Assembly (NCBI GenBank): GCA_011051825.1 | Contig: DRKH01000199.1 | Location: 1 to 8,392, forward strand | Direction of reading: 5' to 3' | Source of the DNA: Desulfobulbus sp. | Lineage (GTDB): Bacteria > Desulfobacterota > Desulfobulbia > Desulfobulbales > Desulfobulbaceae | Length of the DNA stretch: 8,392 bases | Shown: positions 6,520-8,392 of the stretch, piece by piece | Numbering within the stretch: position 1 is the stretch's first letter | Layout: every line of letters starts with the position of its first letter | Notes under the pieces: generated by a model | What the model was told of the DNA's origin: nothing | Databases searched by the model: none | Seen by the model: only the letters and a program-made list of their open reading frames with translations | Position numbers and translations under genes: made by a program

Positions 6520-7419
6520 TTATTTTGTTCTTTCAACAATATATCGTGAAAGTGCACGCAGGGGATCAGCACTGTCAGGAAATGAAGACAGTACTTCGAT
6601 AGCCGCCTGGCTGGCCTGTTCAGCCATTTTCCTTGTTTTTTCAACACCGAAAAATGCCGGGTAGGTGGCTTTGTCATGCTCAGCATCACTGCCCGCCGTT
6701 TTACCGAGTTCCTCGGTTGTGGAGGTAACATCAAGCAGATCATCGACTATCTGAAAGGCCAGGCCGATAGTATCGCCATACGTTTGCAGGGCATCAAGCT
6801 GCGCGGGGGTCCCGCCGGCACCGATGGCACCACTGAGAACAGAGGCTGTTATCAGAGCGCCGGTTTTACTGCTATGGATGGTCTTGAGTTCTTTAAAACT
6901 CATTTCCCTGCCCTCACCATCCATATCCAGAGCCTGTCCACCAACCATGCCCAGTGAACCGGCCGCCCTGGCTATGGTGTGAGTGATCTGTAATCTGGCG
7001 GAATCGGCAAGTCCGGTAAAACGGGGATCAGAGAGCAGGTCAAAGGCAAAGGTCAGCAAGCCATCACCAGCCAGAATTGCTTCGGCTTCTCCGAACTTCT
7101 TGTGGTTGGTGGGATGCCCCCGTCGGAGGTCATCATCATCCATGGCCGGCAGATCATCGTGAATGAGTGAATAGGTATGGATACATTCCAGGGCACAGGC
7201 GACCGGCAGCAGGCTCTCTTCAAGGGCAGGGTCCGGACTGATACATGCACCTGCAGCCAGACAGAGAATCGGCCGGACCCTTTTGCCGCCGATAAAAAGG
7301 CTGTAGCGCATGGCAGCGACGTGGTCGGCAAAGTCGCCGCCGGCCGACAGCATCAGGGTATCAAGTGCATCTTCGACCCGTTTCCTTTTTCCGGCAAGAT
7401 AGTGTTGAATATCAAACAT
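6520..7419 (-). CDS. ispA: Farnesyl diphosphate synthase (short-chain trans-prenyltransferase)
   Basis: Condenses isopentenyl diphosphate with DMAPP and then GPP to make farnesyl diphosphate, the precursor of undecaprenyl carrier lipid and quinone side chains; cytoplasmic. The 299-residue length is the same as that of E. coli IspA. GGKRVRP (44-50) binds the homoallylic substrate. The first aspartate-rich motif is DDLPAMD (88-94) within HTYSLIHDDLPAMDDDDLRRG, the bacterial form with a two-residue insertion. The second is DDLLD (226-230), followed by GKTAGSDAEHDKATYPAFFG. Tyr83, five residues before the first motif, suggests product length stops at C15, although geranylgeranyl synthase activity cannot be fully excluded. 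The ATG at 7419 is natural for length. It lies 23 bases after mlaC, so the two are probably co-transcribed; the common neighbours xseB and dxs are not present in the window. Confidence 0.94.
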   Translation of the reverse strand: MFDIQHYLAGKRKRVEDALDTLMLSAGGDFADHVAAMRYSLFIGGKRVRPILCLAAGACISPDPALEESLLPVACALECIHTYSLIHDDLPAMDDDDLRRGHPTNHKKFGEAEAILAGDGLLTFAFDLLSDPRFTGLADSARLQITHTIARAAGSLGMVGGQALDMDGEGREMSFKELKTIHSSKTGALITASVLSGAIGAGGTPAQLDALQTYGDTIGLAFQIVDDLLDVTSTTEELGKTAGSDAEHDKATYPAFFGVEKTRKMAEQASQAAIEVLSSFPDSADPLRALSRYIVERTK

Positions 7420-7442
7420 GGAATTGTTCGAACCGCCCCGGG

Positions 7443-8105
7443 TTACTGCTGTTTCTGGGCAAAATGTTTTGCCCGGTCTTTCTCAAGTTCTTTGACCTTC
7501 TGCTCTATCTGCTTGACCAGACCGCTATACTTATCCTTGCGCAGAATTTCTCGAAACTGTTCCATGTAGTTGCGCACCAGACTCACACCCTCGACCACCA
7601 CATCATACACCATCCACTTATCACCTTCGAGCAGCATGATATAGGAGACCGGAATGGTTTTTTCCTTGTCAACGAGCAAGGTTTTAACCTCGGCTCTCTT
7701 TCCCCGGATACGCTGGCCTTTAAAGATAATGGATTGACCGGCATAGTTCTGAATCTTACCGACATAGGCATACTGCAGCAACTCGGTAAACAGGTCGACG
7801 AAGTTTTCTTTCTCTGCGTCCGACAGTTTGCGCCAGGCTCTTCCCAGGACCCGCTTGGACATCTCATTGTAATCAAAGTGTTCCCGCGAGATATCAATAA
7901 GCCGTTGACAGATTGTGCATTTAACGTCGTTTTTAAAATCCGCTTCAGCCAGAATTTTTGTCATCTTGGCAATAAACGGCTTCATCTGGGCCGTCGGGTC
8001 GGGGGTGTTCGAAGACAGTGCGGCAAGGGGTGTTGCCAGCAGGAGAACCAGCATAACGCCGGCAACGGCACGGTGCATATACATAATATTTTTTAATCTC
8101 TTCAT
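7443..8105 (-). CDS. mlaC: MlaC/Ttg2D-type periplasmic phospholipid-binding protein
   Basis: Soluble carrier of the Mla system, shuttling phospholipid through the periplasm between the MlaA outer-membrane complex and the MlaFEDB transporter. The 220-residue product begins with a Sec signal, basic MKRLKNIMYMHR then a hydrophobic run (13-30) ending ATPLAALSS. Family landmarks are HFDYNEMSKRVLGRAW (76-91), NFVDLFTELLQYAYVGKIQNY (101-121), IPVSYIMLLEGDKWMVYDVV (151-170) and VEGVSLVRNYMEQFREIL (171-188). The tail 196-220 is highly charged and probably helical. An unusual CTIC pair (Cys63, Cys66) precedes the first conserved helix. ATG at 8105 was chosen because AAGAGA sits 5 bases upstream and the signal peptide begins there; the frame stays open to an ATG at 8222, which would add 39 residues. 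ispA follows 23 bases downstream. Other mla genes, if clustered, lie beyond the right edge. Confidence 0.9.
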   Translation of the reverse strand: MKRLKNIMYMHRAVAGVMLVLLLATPLAALSSNTPDPTAQMKPFIAKMTKILAEADFKNDVKCTICQRLIDISREHFDYNEMSKRVLGRAWRKLSDAEKENFVDLFTELLQYAYVGKIQNYAGQSIIFKGQRIRGKRAEVKTLLVDKEKTIPVSYIMLLEGDKWMVYDVVVEGVSLVRNYMEQFREILRKDKYSGLVKQIEQKVKELEKDRAKHFAQKQQ

Positions 8106-8110
8106 AGCAA

Positions 8111-8116
8111 TCTCTT
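8111..8116 (-). promoter_or_regulatory. Probable ribosome binding site for mlaC
   Basis: AAGAGA on the minus strand, 5 bases before the ATG at 8105. It is a moderate match, but better than what precedes the alternative ATG at 8222. Confidence 0.35.
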
Positions 8117-8287
8117 GTAAACCAGTATGACTGAAACCAGTTTTTTTTAATTTACAGCCACAACCAACGATGAAAATAACCAGAAACAACATCATTTCAA
8201 GGGTAATTTTCAGATAAATCATTATTCCGGCAGGCCGGGCACAACATACAATAAAACCGGACAGAGCATGGAGACAGATCGCAGTTC

Positions 8288-8392
8288 GTAACCGTTCACC
8301 GGGATGTCACGCCCCTGGCGTTACATCCAAATTGTAAATGTTTACCAGTGCTCCATATTCGTTCAGGTAAGCGAAGCGAAGCAGAGACTCCG
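8288..8392. mobile_element. MITE-like non-coding repeat, copy 2 (inverted, cut by window edge)
   Basis: The left end, GTAACCGTTCACCGGG, matches each end of copy 1 at 12 of 16 positions. Further right come a 21-base block (8347-8367) matching copy 1 at 16 of 21 positions on the opposite strand, AGGTAAGCG (8365-8373) and GAGACTCCG (8384-8392), the last two exact complements of blocks in copy 1. These fall in the same order as in copy 1 read on the other strand, so this is a diverged copy in reverse orientation. By comparison with copy 1, roughly 20 bases are missing beyond the window edge. It carries a strong hairpin absent from copy 1. It lies 182 bases upstream of the mlaC start. Confidence 0.55.
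8302..8328. repeat. Near-perfect 12-bp hairpin inside repeat copy 2
   Basis: GGATGTCACGCC (8302-8313) and GGCGTTACATCC (8317-8328) are inverted repeats with one mismatch and a three-base loop. There is no T-run on either side, so it is not a typical intrinsic terminator; it may be a structural part of the repeat. Confidence 0.6.

Noticed and set aside
7365..8096. Plus-strand open frame of 243 codons opposite mlaC and ispA
   Set aside because: It lies wholly antisense to two recognised genes, spans their boundary and has no family features; it is a shadow of their codon use.
8302..8328. Hairpin as an integron attC site or an intrinsic terminator
   Set aside because: The GTTRRRY/RYYYAAC core sites of attC are absent, no integrase or cassette is nearby, and there is no T-run for termination.

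Overview
The window looks like ordinary chromosome of a Gram-negative bacterium, interrupted by two copies of a short repeat. An outer-membrane lipid-transport protein (MlaC), a lipoprotein signal peptide and bacterial-type IspA and RsmI support a Gram-negative host. Protein style and gene company suggest a sulfate-reducer-like lineage (Desulfobacterota, Desulfobulbales-like), but that is an impression and not proof. No phage, plasmid, CRISPR, tRNA or rRNA gene is visible.

Plus strand, 1-2205: the 3' end of rsmI (16S rRNA 2'-O-methyltransferase, cut by the window edge), a SuhB-type inositol monophosphatase, and an EamA/DMT-family transporter whose GTG start overlaps the phosphatase stop. They look like one transcription unit. 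The transporter runs tail-to-tail into the minus-strand glycerate kinase with an 11-bp overlap and no room for a terminator.

Minus strand, 8222 down to 2195, in transcription order: mlaC, ispA (farnesyl diphosphate synthase), a 188-bp gap, a six-helix potassium-channel-like protein, a DUF4136-like lipoprotein, pyruvate kinase, a 145-bp repeat, then a class II glycerate kinase. Glycerate kinase of this class makes 2-phosphoglycerate, which enolase and pyruvate kinase take to pyruvate. The two kinases therefore form a plausible metabolic pair, originally about 37 bp apart.

The most interesting structure is a MITE-like repeat family. Copy 1 (3372-3516) lies between pyruvate kinase and glycerate kinase. 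It has imperfect terminal inverted repeats beginning GTAA and is flanked by a perfect 8-bp direct repeat, AAAGATAC. Copy 2 (8288 to the window end, inverted) lies upstream of mlaC, shares the terminal sequence and several internal blocks, and contains a near-perfect 12-bp hairpin. The pyruvate kinase also carries the residue pattern of potassium-independent enzymes.
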